Shown: piece by piece, positions 45,381 through 54,127 of the stretch
Layout: every line of letters begins with the position of its first letter
Numbering within the stretch: position 1 is the first letter of the stretch
Assembly: GCF_026790145.1 (NCBI RefSeq)
Contig: NZ_JALAMS010000039.1
Coordinates: forward strand, 21,921 to 85,920
DNA: 64,000 nucleotides
From: Bacillus_I endophytica_A
GTDB lineage: Bacteria; Bacillota; Bacilli; Bacillales; Bacillaceae_H
Reading direction: 5' to 3'
Notes under the pieces: generated by a model
Told to the model about the DNA's origin: nothing
Seen by the model: the letters and a program-made list of their open reading frames with translations, nothing else
Database searches by the model: none
Position numbers and translations under genes: made by a program

Positions 45381-46151
45381 ATGCCAAATGTTCAATCCGT
45401 TGAACGAGCTCTGACTATTTTAAATAAACTTTCAGAGTATCCAGAAGGAATTCAAATCACTCGCCTAGCTGAGCAAGTTGGATTAACTAAAAGTACGCTT
45501 CATCGCCTTCTAGCAACCTTATCTAACTTGAACTACGTTGTGAAAGATGAAGAAACAGACAAATATAAGCTTGGACTTCAAGTGCTCTTTCTTTCTCGAA
45601 ATTTACTCAATGATTCAAGCATTGTGAGCATTGCAAGACCTTATCTAAGAAAACTAGGTCAAGAAGTAAATGAGACTATTCATTTATGTATTGAAGATAA
45701 TGGAGAAGTTCTTTATATTGATAAAATTGAAAGCAACCAGGCTGTACAAATGTATTCTCGTATTGGCAGTAGAGCGCCTGTTTACTGCACAGGTGTTGGA
45801 AAAGTACTTTTATCTGATATGAATGAAAAGCGGGTAAATGAGATTCTTGCTCATACCGAATTCATCTCCAAAACACCTACAACTATCACTTCAAAAGAAG
45901 CTTTGCTAGCTGAAATTAAACAAGTGAACAAGCAAGGTTATGCGTTAGACAATGCTGAAAATGAAGCTGTTATAAGGTGTATTGCAGCTCCTATTTATGA
46001 TCATACAGGACATATTGTTGCAAGTTTCAGCATCTCAGGTCCAAGCAATAGAGTGACGGAGGAAGCTATCCAAACCAACCTTATTGATAAAGTGAAACAA
46101 TATACAAAGGAAATCTCAAAAAATTTAGGTTATCAAGGCACTTATAAATAA
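45381..46151 (+). CDS. IclR family transcriptional regulator (probable KDG regulator)
   Basis: 256 residues: winged helix (VERALTILNKLSEYPEGIQI; VGLTKSTLHRLLATLSNLNYV) and the IclR effector domain (GSRAPVYCTGVGKVLLS; IRCIAAPIYDHTGHIVASFSISGP). It is convergent with kdgK-kdgT, suggesting control of 2-keto-3-deoxygluconate use, as E. coli KdgR does. Bacillus subtilis uses a LacI-type KdgR instead, so this is a different solution. Confidence 0.85.
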   Translation: MPNVQSVERALTILNKLSEYPEGIQITRLAEQVGLTKSTLHRLLATLSNLNYVVKDEETDKYKLGLQVLFLSRNLLNDSSIVSIARPYLRKLGQEVNETIHLCIEDNGEVLYIDKIESNQAVQMYSRIGSRAPVYCTGVGKVLLSDMNEKRVNEILAHTEFISKTPTTITSKEALLAEIKQVNKQGYALDNAENEAVIRCIAAPIYDHTGHIVASFSISGPSNRVTEEAIQTNLIDKVKQYTKEISKNLGYQGTYK

Positions 46152-46184
46152 AAAGGCATCCTCAAAAGGCGAGAATGCCTTTTT
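46150..46184. terminator. bidirectional terminator
   Basis: AAAAAGGCAT-CTC/GAG-ATGCCTTTTT stem with mismatches, between convergent genes. Confidence 0.75.
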
Positions 46185-46194
46185 ATCCAGGAAA

Positions 46195-47145
46195 CTATGA
46201 CTGAGCTAGCGAATCTTTCATAATTTTATCAAGCTCTTGCCTATGAGGAAGCCCTTCATTATCTCCCGGTGACATAACAGCAAGCGCTCCTGTTACGGTT
46301 CCTCGCTTTACAGCTTCATCTAAAGGTTGCCCTTCTAACAAAGCACTTACAACTCCTACAGCAAAAGCATCTCCTGCTCCTACTGTATCTACAACTTCTT
46401 TAACAGAAAAACCATCTGTATAAAAAGATTTACCTTGAGAACTTGTAAAAGCTCCCTTCGGTCCAAGCTTAATAACAACTGTTTGTACTCCTTCCTCGTG
46501 ATAGAAGTTAGCAATATCTTGTTCATTTTCTTTTCCTGTTAAAAGTCTTCCTTCCTCAATTCCCGGGAAGATGATATCAGCCTGAAAAGCAAGCTCGTTA
46601 ATAATTTTAATCATTTCATCCTTACTGTCCCAAAGACCATAACGCAAATTTGTGTCATACGAAATTTGAACTCCTTTTGCTTTAGCTAATTTAATAAGCT
46701 CAAAAATCATCTCTCGACATCCTAAAGATAAAGCAGGAGGAATCCCTGTTAAATGAAGGTGATCAAAACTTGCTAAGTCTAAATTTTTAAGAGTATCAGT
46801 ATCCATATGAGAAGCAGCAGAATTTTTTCGAGCTGAGAAAACATCAGGATCGCCACTTTTTACTTTCTGTTTCCACTGCATGCCTGTTGAATACTGTTGT
46901 TCATATTGAATAAGTGATGTATTAATTCCATTATGTTTAAGAAACTTCTCGATATATGTTCCAAATGGATCTTTCCCTAGCTTCGTAATATATGTCACAC
47001 TATGATCTAAACGAGCCATCCCAATTGAGAAGTTTACTTCAGCACCTGCTACATAGCGACTGAAATACTCAACATCTTCTAGTGGCCCTTCCTGCTCTGC
47101 GACAAATAAAGCCATTGGCTCTCCTACTGTTAAGATTCTACTCAT
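46195..47145 (-). CDS. kdgK: 2-dehydro-3-deoxygluconokinase
   Basis: PfkB-family kinase of 316 residues that phosphorylates 2-keto-3-deoxygluconate to KDPG. N-terminal RILTVGEPMALFVAEQEG; glycine-rich GAEVNFSIGMARLDH; catalytic base region VVDTVGAGDAFAVGVVSAL. It is 31 bases downstream of kdgT in one operon. No KDPG aldolase (kdgA) follows, so cleavage must be done by a distant gene. Confidence 0.92.
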   Translation of the reverse strand: MSRILTVGEPMALFVAEQEGPLEDVEYFSRYVAGAEVNFSIGMARLDHSVTYITKLGKDPFGTYIEKFLKHNGINTSLIQYEQQYSTGMQWKQKVKSGDPDVFSARKNSAASHMDTDTLKNLDLASFDHLHLTGIPPALSLGCREMIFELIKLAKAKGVQISYDTNLRYGLWDSKDEMIKIINELAFQADIIFPGIEEGRLLTGKENEQDIANFYHEEGVQTVVIKLGPKGAFTSSQGKSFYTDGFSVKEVVDTVGAGDAFAVGVVSALLEGQPLDEAVKRGTVTGALAVMSPGDNEGLPHRQELDKIMKDSLAQS

Positions 47146-47176
47146 CTTCCTTAAACCCTCCCTTTAGCTGAATTGC

Positions 47177-48178
47177 TTATAGTGCGCTTGTGTTATTTGT
47201 TTGCTCTCCAACAGATACTCCTTTTTTCTTATTCATATATTTCGCCCAATATGCGGTGATAATAGGAACCAGAATAGATGTAACAATAACGGAAGCAGCA
47301 ACAAGAGCTGTAGCAGATTGAGCTACGGACATAAATTCTGGCTTAATACTTGCGATAATCATCGGATTTGCAACAGCTGCTCCTGCTGTACTTGATGCCG
47401 CAATTCCTGCTGTACCGTTTCCTCCTCCGATAAACTTGTCTGCTAGCATAAGTGGAACTCCTGTCACAACAATAACAAGCAGTCCCATCACAACCCCAAG
47501 AAGTCCTGTTTCTACAATTACGCCAAGATCTATCGTATTTCCTAGGGCAAAACCGAAGAATGGAATCATTGTATGTGTTGCTTTACTAAAAAAGGTTCGA
47601 AAATCATTATCTATATTTCCAAGCACAAAACCAATTAAGAAAGGTAAAACAGCTCCAACAAATGTCTGTGGTTCAAATGCAGCCAGCCCTGTTGTACCAA
47701 GGATCAGCATTGTAACAAGAGGACCGGACTCAAGCGACATTAGTACAAATGCACCTGCTTCTTCTTTCGTCCCGTATTGTTGCATAATTGATGCATAAAG
47801 TCCCCCATTTGTCATATCCATCATTGAAACTAAAGCAAGCACAGAAAGCCCTGTAAAGAAGCCTGATTGAACTCCTCCATCTGGAATAAGCAAAGCGGCA
47901 ATCACTGCTACAACCCAAGCAACAGCAATTTTTGTGACAACGAGTGTACCAGATTTTCTAAGAACTATCCCTGTAGCCTTTATATTGATTCCTGCTCCCA
48001 TACAGAAGAACCAAACAGCTAGGATTGGAACAGTACCTGTCATTAATCCATTTGTAAAGGACCCAAAATATTCACCAGATTTCGGGGCAAATGTGTGGAT
48101 AACAGCTCCAAGAAAAAGCGGCACAAGCATAAGACCACCAGGAATCTTTTCAATCGTCTTCATAATTTTCATCATCAT
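47177..48178 (-). CDS. kdgT: 2-keto-3-deoxygluconate permease
   Basis: Ten-TM membrane symporter of 333 residues of the KdgT family. Typical segments are KIPGGLMLVPLFLGAVIHTF, DMTNGGLYASIMQQYGTKEE and GIAASSTAGAAVANP. Three closely spaced ATGs follow GAGG (48178, 48175, 48172); the third has the best spacing, so the N-terminus may be two residues shorter. It heads the kdgT-kdgK operon, preceded by a long leader with a cre site. Confidence 0.92.
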   Translation of the reverse strand: MMMKIMKTIEKIPGGLMLVPLFLGAVIHTFAPKSGEYFGSFTNGLMTGTVPILAVWFFCMGAGINIKATGIVLRKSGTLVVTKIAVAWVVAVIAALLIPDGGVQSGFFTGLSVLALVSMMDMTNGGLYASIMQQYGTKEEAGAFVLMSLESGPLVTMLILGTTGLAAFEPQTFVGAVLPFLIGFVLGNIDNDFRTFFSKATHTMIPFFGFALGNTIDLGVIVETGLLGVVMGLLVIVVTGVPLMLADKFIGGGNGTAGIAASSTAGAAVANPMIIASIKPEFMSVAQSATALVAASVIVTSILVPIITAYWAKYMNKKKGVSVGEQTNNTSAL

Positions 48179-48244
48179 TTACCTCACTCTTCTTTTTAAT
48201 AGGGGTAAACATTAGGAAATTAAGATTTTAGATGTGATGCTTTT

Positions 48245-48437
48245 CTAGGGGGCATGTTCGTATAAGATTTCTTTTAGATAAATGACGGTTTCTACAACTT
48301 CAGATGAACGAATCTTTAATTTCCTTGTTACAACAACATAGGATTATGATTGCTCGTAACAAATGTAGGGTCATCACTCTTTTCTACTAGCCAAACATCT
48401 ATTAAGGCTCTATCATTTTTCTTCTCTCCTTGCTTCT
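48245..48437 (-). pseudogene. degraded small gene in the kdgT leader
   Basis: One frame reads EKKNDRALIDVWLVEKSDDP then TFVTSNHN before stopping. A one-base shift near 48338 continues YVVVTRKLKIRSSEVVETVI then YLKEILYEHAP to TAG at 48245-48247. Upstream, AAGGAGAG stands before an ATG in a third frame that stops after four codons. This looks like a frameshifted gene of 60-70 codons. I do not recognise the family. Confidence 0.5.
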
Positions 48438-48479
48438 AATGGTTTCTTGAATATAGAAATGAATTGCAAAAGACATTTT

Positions 48480-48493
48480 ATAAAGCGCTTTCA
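48480..48493 (-). promoter_or_regulatory. cre site (CcpA operator) upstream of kdgT
   Basis: Minus strand TGAAAGCGCTTTAT matches the optimal TGAAAGCGCTTTCA at 12 of 14 positions, with the perfect core AAAGCGCTTT. It implies glucose repression of the KDG genes. Confidence 0.75.
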
Positions 48494-48527
48494 AAAAAGT
48501 ATCCAAACGCACTTTTGTTCCGCATTA

Positions 48528-48546
48528 TGATACGTCGTTCCATAAT
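48528..48546. promoter_or_regulatory. imperfect palindrome, candidate IclR operator
   Basis: TATGGAACGACGTATCATA on the minus strand is symmetrical at 14 of 19 positions. A half-like GCGGAACAAA follows. It lies between a TATAAT-like box and the cre site, where a repressor would act. Confidence 0.45.
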
Positions 48547-48611
48547 ATAATTATAGCGCTTCCATATCTAAATATCCAGCTTATAGTTTAAATTATTAGA
48601 AAATTCAATAT

Positions 48612-48646
48612 AAAAAAAGCCAGCGCAACAAGCACTGACTTTTTTT
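48612..48646 (-). terminator. terminator after DUF2628 gene
   Basis: AGYCAGYGC/GCRCTGRCT stem flanked by A7 and T7, just after the stop. Confidence 0.7.
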
Positions 48647-48657
48647 ATATTGAATGT

Positions 48658-49443
48658 TTACCAAGATGAATTTTCTTCAATCCATGTTTCATAATCATAT
48701 GCATCATCTTGATTTAGTTTCTTCCCATCAATATAAATATCCTTCCATTCATAGAGTTGTTTATCTAAGTAAACGTTGAATGTAATAAGGACATTTTCTT
48801 TTTCAGCATAATCATATCCTGAGAATTCAACAACATAATGACGTCCTCTTTTTTCTACATATGTCCACTTTGAATCATCATTGTAGGCTTCAAGCGTTAC
48901 CCCTTCGTCACTAGAGCTAACAATTGATTTTACATTAGCTTTTGTTGGTATATAAGACAGACAAGTACCTGCCCCTAGAAACACAGCAAGAGCAAGAGCT
49001 GTTAGTCCAAGTGCAACGCCAATATGTGTACCACCTTTTGTTTGAAAATAAGCTTCTCTTCTTATTTCAGGAAGCTCTTCTGCTTTTGATAAAATGTTCA
49101 TCACTTGTTTGTAATACCAACCATTAGCACACATGCCAATAACAAGTGAGCAAATCAGATAAAACACAACATCTGACCACAGTGGGATTTCAACTAAAAA
49201 AGATAAAGAAAACCAAATAAGTTCAAGGCCACAAAAGATGTAGAATTGTTTGTACATTTTTCGATATGCAAACCATAATGTATTTAGAAAAAAAGCCGCC
49301 CAGTTCCATGAAAAACCGCTTGCTGGGTCAAACTTTTTGGCCCATTTCAAGTCGTAGAATCTTGTGTTTCTACGAACAACTTGATGCTGCTCTTCAAATG
49401 ACACAGGCTCTTTTATGATATCTTCGTCCAACATTATTTCCAT
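48658..49443 (-). CDS. DUF2628 membrane protein
   Basis: 261 residues: cytoplasmic N-terminus with FDPASGFSWNWAAFFLNTLWFAYRKMY typical of DUF2628, about four hydrophobic segments, then an extracytoplasmic C-terminal domain (VKSIVSSSDEGVTLEAYNDD to the end). ATG 49443 is used; the ATG three codons later is possible because the first is only 2 bases from AGGAG. Function unknown; the family occurs with envelope functions. Confidence 0.75.
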   Translation of the reverse strand: MEIMLDEDIIKEPVSFEEQHQVVRRNTRFYDLKWAKKFDPASGFSWNWAAFFLNTLWFAYRKMYKQFYIFCGLELIWFSLSFLVEIPLWSDVVFYLICSLVIGMCANGWYYKQVMNILSKAEELPEIRREAYFQTKGGTHIGVALGLTALALAVFLGAGTCLSYIPTKANVKSIVSSSDEGVTLEAYNDDSKWTYVEKRGRHYVVEFSGYDYAEKENVLITFNVYLDKQLYEWKDIYIDGKKLNQDDAYDYETWIEENSSW

Positions 49444-49558
49444 TTCTCCTCTTCCATCTAATAGAAAATCATAGCCCTATCATTATACATGAATATTACC
49501 GTTTTGATAGCATTTCACACTAAAGAAACCTTCCTTATTTCTAGGAGGAATAACAGGG

Positions 49559-50419
49559 TCAAATGTCTGGACTAAAGAATAACTTATAAAGTTTTTTCCC
49601 TATGTCTGGGTTTTTTGTTATCAAAGACGTTTCTCTTTGAAGATGAAAATCCTCAATTGGAAGAGCCTTAATATTTGAACGTCCAATATCTTTCGTAAAA
49701 ATTTCCGGAAGGATAGAAATGCCTAAGTTTGCAGAAATAAAACCGATAATGCTCTGAGCAAACTCGATTTCACTGCTAACTCTAAGATTGATACCATGAT
49801 GCTCATATTCTTTCTCCACAAGCGTTCTTACATCACATCCTGAAGGGAGAACAACAATCTTCTCTTGCTGAAACTCTGAAAAAGACACGCTCTTTTTCCC
49901 AGCAAGCGGATGTTGTTCATTTACAAAAAGATAAAAGGGCTCCTTTAGTAATCCCTTACTCCAATGCGAATGTTGAACTGCTCGGTCATCAAAAAGAGCA
50001 GCATCAATTTCATTATTGTCTAGCTGTGTTAGCAAATCTTTATAGTGATGCCCAATCTTAATATCAATGTGAGACTTTTCATCGTTAGCTAGTGCTAGCT
50101 TGTATGGTAAATAAAAAGCCGCCATGCTTTGCCATGTTCCAATAGTAATGTTCCCTTGCTCTTCAGAAGCTCTAATACTCCTTTCAACGGCATGTACTTT
50201 AGACAAGATGTCCTCACTTTCTCGAAACAATATTTCTCCTGCTTTCGTGAGCTCAACTCCTGAAGCTGAGCGAATAAATAAGGTTGCACCTAAATCCTTT
50301 TCTAGTTTTTTCATTTGCTTACTAAGTGCAGGCTGTGTCATATGCAAAGCCTCACTTGCTTTGCTTAAGCTTCTTTTTTTAGCTGTTTCTATAAAAGATT
50401 GAAGCCATTCTGTTCTCAT
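49559..50419 (-). CDS. LysR family transcriptional regulator
   Basis: 286 residues: N-terminal winged helix (SLSKASEALHMTQPALSKQMKKLEKDLG) and periplasmic-binding-type effector domain (NEQHPLAGKKSVSFSEFQQE; IIGFISANLGISILPE). It is divergent from the gabD-like gene with about 125 bases between, a classic LysR activator layout, so control of gabD is likely. ATG 50419 follows AGGTGAT. Confidence 0.87.
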   Translation of the reverse strand: MRTEWLQSFIETAKKRSLSKASEALHMTQPALSKQMKKLEKDLGATLFIRSASGVELTKAGEILFRESEDILSKVHAVERSIRASEEQGNITIGTWQSMAAFYLPYKLALANDEKSHIDIKIGHHYKDLLTQLDNNEIDAALFDDRAVQHSHWSKGLLKEPFYLFVNEQHPLAGKKSVSFSEFQQEKIVVLPSGCDVRTLVEKEYEHHGINLRVSSEIEFAQSIIGFISANLGISILPEIFTKDIGRSNIKALPIEDFHLQRETSLITKNPDIGKKLYKLFFSPDI

Positions 50420-50544
50420 TTTTATCACCTATAACATTTGGTTATACCCTTAGTATATAAGGGAAGTTCCCCCAAAGCAAAAATAGTGCTAGTGTAGATA
50501 ATGTAGATAACAACAAGACTTATTCATACTTAGGAGGATGTACA

Positions 50545-51969
50545 ATGTATCCAAATAAATTATATATTGATGGAAAATGGTCAACAGTAGAAAAAACAAT
50601 AGATGTTATTAACCCTGCCACAAATGAAGTTATTGGAAATATTCCAAATGCAGGAGCGCAAGAGGCAAAAGCTGCTGCTGATGCCGCTCATAAAGCTTTT
50701 AAAACATGGTCTAAGAAAACAGCAAAAGAACGTAGTGCAATTTTAATGAAATGGCATGAATTAATTGAGAAAGACACAGACAACCTTGCTAAAATTATGA
50801 CAACAGAACAAGGGAAACCATTAGCTCAAGCAAAAGGTGAAATTGCCTATGGAAATGATTATATCACTTGGTTTGCTGCTGAAGGTCAGCGTCTTTACGG
50901 TGAAACAATTCCAGCAAGTCATCCTAATAAACGTATTACGGTAAAAAGACAACCTGTTGGTGTTGTTGCAGCAATTACTCCTTGGAACTTCCCAGCCGCT
51001 ATGATCACACGCAAAATTGCTCCAGCTCTTGCAGCAGGATGCACTATTGTTGTAAAACCATCTGAAGAAACACCATTCACAGCGTTCCGTCTTGCAGAGC
51101 TTGCAGAAGAAGCTGGTGTTCCAAACGGCGTTATTAACGTTGTAACAGGTGATGCAGCTGCAATCGGTGATACGTGGCAAAAAGATGGCCGTATTCGTAA
51201 GTTAACATTTACAGGTTCAACAGCTGTTGGTAAGCATTTAATGCGTGGTGCTGCTGATACAGTGAAAAAACTTTCTCTTGAACTTGGTGGACATGCTCCA
51301 TTTATCGTAACGGAGAATGCTGATATTGATGCTGCTGTACAAGGATTAGCTGCTGCTAAATTCTCTAATGCCGGGCAAATTTGTATTTGTCCAAACCGTA
51401 TTTTTGTTCACGAAAATATTGCCGAAGAATTCACAGAGAAATTTGTTGCAAAAGTGAAAGAAATTAAAGTTGGAAACGGCCTTGAAAAAGATACAAATGT
51501 TGGACCACTTATTAATCAAAAAGCTGTTGATAAAGTAGTTGCTCAAATTAAAGACGCAACTGAAAAAGGAGCTAAGGTGCTTGTAGGTGGAAATGCTATT
51601 ACAGACAAAGGCGGCTCCTTTATGGAACCAACTGTTATCACAAACGTAACAGAAGATATGAAATGTATGTTTGAAGAAACATTTGGGCCACTTGCACCAA
51701 TCGTAACGTTTAAAACAGCAGAAGAAGCTGTTGAACGTGCAAATAACAGTCCATATGGATTAGCAGGCTATGTGTTTACTCAAGATTTAAAAGAAGCAAC
51801 ATATATATCTGAAGAACTTGAATATGGAATTGTTGGTGTAAATGATGGTTCACCATCTACTGCACAAGCTCCATTTGGAGGCTTTAAAGAAAGTGGACTT
51901 GGACGTGAAGGAAGTCATTACGGCATTGAAGACTATCTTGAAGTAAAATATATTTCAACAGGGCTTTAA
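50545..51969 (+). CDS. gabD: NAD(P)-dependent succinate-semialdehyde dehydrogenase
   Basis: 474-residue aldehyde dehydrogenase: catalytic Cys in SNAGQICICPNRIFVH (two nearby cysteines, as in redox-regulated GabD), general base Glu in SLELGGHAPFIV, and cofactor loop TFTGSTAVGKHLM. It converts succinate semialdehyde to succinate in GABA breakdown. No GABA aminotransferase gabT is adjacent. The ribosome site is TTAGGAGG. Probably activated by the divergent LysR protein. Confidence 0.88.
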   Translation: MYPNKLYIDGKWSTVEKTIDVINPATNEVIGNIPNAGAQEAKAAADAAHKAFKTWSKKTAKERSAILMKWHELIEKDTDNLAKIMTTEQGKPLAQAKGEIAYGNDYITWFAAEGQRLYGETIPASHPNKRITVKRQPVGVVAAITPWNFPAAMITRKIAPALAAGCTIVVKPSEETPFTAFRLAELAEEAGVPNGVINVVTGDAAAIGDTWQKDGRIRKLTFTGSTAVGKHLMRGAADTVKKLSLELGGHAPFIVTENADIDAAVQGLAAAKFSNAGQICICPNRIFVHENIAEEFTEKFVAKVKEIKVGNGLEKDTNVGPLINQKAVDKVVAQIKDATEKGAKVLVGGNAITDKGGSFMEPTVITNVTEDMKCMFEETFGPLAPIVTFKTAEEAVERANNSPYGLAGYVFTQDLKEATYISEELEYGIVGVNDGSPSTAQAPFGGFKESGLGREGSHYGIEDYLEVKYISTGL

Positions 51970-51976
51970 TTCATAT

Positions 51977-52012
51977 AAAAGGGTAAGAAGCATCTAGCTT
52001 CTTACCCTTTTT
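51977..52012. terminator. bidirectional terminator
   Basis: AAAAGGGTAAGAAGC/GCTTCTTACCCTTTT stem between gabD and the beta-lactamase. Confidence 0.85.
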
Positions 52013-52013
52013 C

Positions 52014-52817
52014 TTATTCTTTGATTATATTATATTTCTTCAATACTTCTTCTGTAATCTGCTTAGCTTCTGCAGATGTACCATCAAGGTTAACGGCAAA
52101 TGCATAATCATGTCCTTCTCTTTCAACGTACCCAACATACCATCCTTGTTCGTTCCCTTGACCTGTTTTCGCATGGATGGTGTAAGTTCTTCCTTCTTTT
52201 TGAACCATCATTCGTTTTACAGTTCTTATTACGTCTAAATCAAATGGAAGCTCTTCTTTGTACAGTTTTTCTATAAAATTCACTTGCTCTAGTGGTGAGA
52301 TTTTAAGAGAGCTACTTAACCAAAACTGATCAATTCCACCGCTAATATCCTTATTCCCATAAGATATTTTCTCTATCCACTCTTTCATTCGGTCGTTTCC
52401 AATATCACGAGCCATCTCTTGATAGTACCAAACAACTGAATAACGCAAAGCAGATCCAAGCGTATGGTCTCGATTCCACTCTTCAATCTCACGCTTTTCT
52501 CCATCCCAATATTTAATATCATATTCATCCCTTACAGCTCCAACTTGCAGGCCGATAAGTGAATTTGGAATTTTGAATGTAGATTGCGGGGCAAATCTTG
52601 TTTGAGCTCTCTCTTTGTTATAAAAGAGTGTTTTTCCAGTCTTCATATCTCGGAGTACAAATGTACCGTTTTTATCATAAAAAAACTCTTCTACATTAAG
52701 CTCTTTTACATTTGAATTTTTCGCCGCATACACCCTTTGAGAAGGTTGTCCAAGAAAAACGGTCACAGTACTACAAACAAGCAAGAAAACAGTGACATAA
52801 CTAATTAGTTTCTTCAT
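52014..52817 (-). CDS. class D beta-lactamase, secreted (Bacillus intrinsic type)
   Basis: Serine beta-lactamase of about 267 residues with a signal peptide (KKLISYVTVFLLVCSTVTVF, cut near VYAAK). Motifs: S79-T-F-K (QSTFKIPN), SVV (S-x-V), YGN, the omega-loop FWLSSSL tryptophan, and KTG (HAKTGQGNEQGW). All active-site residues are present, so it should be active on some penicillins. It matches the chromosomal class D enzymes of Bacillus rather than acquired OXA genes. No blaR or insertion sequence is adjacent. Confidence 0.88.
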   Translation of the reverse strand: MKKLISYVTVFLLVCSTVTVFLGQPSQRVYAAKNSNVKELNVEEFFYDKNGTFVLRDMKTGKTLFYNKERAQTRFAPQSTFKIPNSLIGLQVGAVRDEYDIKYWDGEKREIEEWNRDHTLGSALRYSVVWYYQEMARDIGNDRMKEWIEKISYGNKDISGGIDQFWLSSSLKISPLEQVNFIEKLYKEELPFDLDVIRTVKRMMVQKEGRTYTIHAKTGQGNEQGWYVGYVEREGHDYAFAVNLDGTSAEAKQITEEVLKKYNIIKE

Positions 52818-52983
52818 CTCCACTCCACCTCACTAAAATTAATTCCACACTTATCTTACCAATTTTTCTCTATTATGAAGATGACAAATTCCTATTAAGT
52901 TCATAACATTACCATAATAAGCCTTTAAAATTGTTTCAATTGTCCAAAAGGTGGTAAAGTAAATGTAAAAGGAGTGATTCATA

Positions 52984-53826
52984 ATGAGTAGGTCAATTCC
53001 AGAAGTTACGCTTAATGATGGTACAACAATCCCTGCTATCGGTTTTGGTACATACGCTCTTAATGGAAATGTGGGATCTAATGCGATTAAGAGTGCTATT
53101 GACATTGGATACCGCCTAATTGATACTGCTTATAACTATGAGAATGAAGGAACTGTTGGGGAAGCAATTCGCCGTAGCTCCATTCCAAGAGAACAGTTAA
53201 GAATTACATCCAAACTTCCTGGTCGTTATCATGAATATGATAAAGCTGTTACAACAATTCAAGAGTCTCTATACAGAGCTAACTTAGATTACTATGATTT
53301 ATATCTTATTCACTGGCCAAACCCAAAACAAGATCACTATGTAGAAGCATGGCAAGCCCTAATTGAAGCTAAAAAATGGGGCCTTATCCGCTCAATCGGT
53401 GTTTGCAATTTCTTACCTGAACATATTGAACGACTTGAACGTGAAACAGGTGTGAAGCCAAGTATAAATCAAATTGAACTTCATCCTGCTTTTAATCAGG
53501 AATACCAACATAAATGGCATGTAGAACAGAATATAAAAACAGAATCATGGAGTCCTTTATCTCGTGCTAGCGATGTACTTCATAACGATCAACTTGCTCA
53601 CATTGCCGAAAAACACAACAAAACGATCTCTCAAGTTATTTTGCGCTGGCACTATCAGCTAGGAGCAATTCCTATTCCGAAGTCAGCCTCTCCCGAACGC
53701 CAGCTTGAGAATATTTCTATCTTTGACTTTTCTCTTGATGAGAAAGATCTGAAAGAAATTGCTTCCCTTTCTCGTCCAGATGGAAGAATTAATGATCAAG
53801 ATCCTGCTGTATATGAGGAATTTTAA
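52984..53826 (+). CDS. aldo/keto reductase
   Basis: 280-residue NADPH-dependent reductase of the same family as the YvgN-like protein in this window but clearly a different branch. Tetrad: Asp and Tyr in RLIDTAYNYENEG, Lys in RITSKLPGRYH, His in LYLIHWPNPKQ; cofactor motif IPIPKSASPERQ. The SKLPGR segment marks a separate subgroup. Substrate unknown. Ribosome site AAAAGGAGTG. Confidence 0.85.
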   Translation: MSRSIPEVTLNDGTTIPAIGFGTYALNGNVGSNAIKSAIDIGYRLIDTAYNYENEGTVGEAIRRSSIPREQLRITSKLPGRYHEYDKAVTTIQESLYRANLDYYDLYLIHWPNPKQDHYVEAWQALIEAKKWGLIRSIGVCNFLPEHIERLERETGVKPSINQIELHPAFNQEYQHKWHVEQNIKTESWSPLSRASDVLHNDQLAHIAEKHNKTISQVILRWHYQLGAIPIPKSASPERQLENISIFDFSLDEKDLKEIASLSRPDGRINDQDPAVYEEF

Positions 53827-53831
53827 TATAG

Positions 53832-53863
53832 AAAAACCTTGCTTTATAAGAAGCAAGGTTTTT
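53832..53863. terminator. bidirectional terminator
   Basis: AAAAACCTTGCTT/AAGCAAGGTTTTT stem. Confidence 0.85.
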
Positions 53864-54102
53864 TAATGATGGATATGAATAGTACCTTCTTTACTCTTGA
53901 TATCGGCCTTATGAGCAGCTTCACCAATGATTCCTGTTCTTACTGTTTGAGTGTGCTTTTTTTCCTGAAATCCATTCAATGCAATTGTTATACCTAAAGA
54001 AAGACTCGTAGCTTTAAGTGCTAATGAAGAGGGAGATCTCTTATAATCAACAGTAATATCACCCGATTTTGTCTGAACGATGAGTGACTTGCTTTTTCTC
54101 AT
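53863..54102 (-). CDS. short beta-rich hypothetical protein
   Basis: 79 residues. The two ends, LIVQTKSGDITVDYK and DIKSKEGTIHIHH, look like two strands of a repeating T-K/S-x-G-x-I-x-V beta pattern, joined by a hydrophobic middle. It starts 25 bases after the nitroreductase stop with only a poor ribosome site, so it could be translated by coupling or be a gene remnant. No family recognised. Confidence 0.4.
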   Translation of the reverse strand: MRKSKSLIVQTKSGDITVDYKRSPSSLALKATSLSLGITIALNGFQEKKHTQTVRTGIIGEAAHKADIKSKEGTIHIHH

Positions 54103-54127
54103 TACTATTTTCTAATGTAAAATTGTA

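Larger units (their letters stand above)
48179..48610. other. kdgT upstream region (contains remnant and control sites)
   Basis: About 430 bases. From the promoter-distal side it holds a TATAAT-like box, a 19-base imperfect palindrome, a near-consensus cre site, and a degraded coding stretch ending 67 bases before kdgT. Confidence 0.6.
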
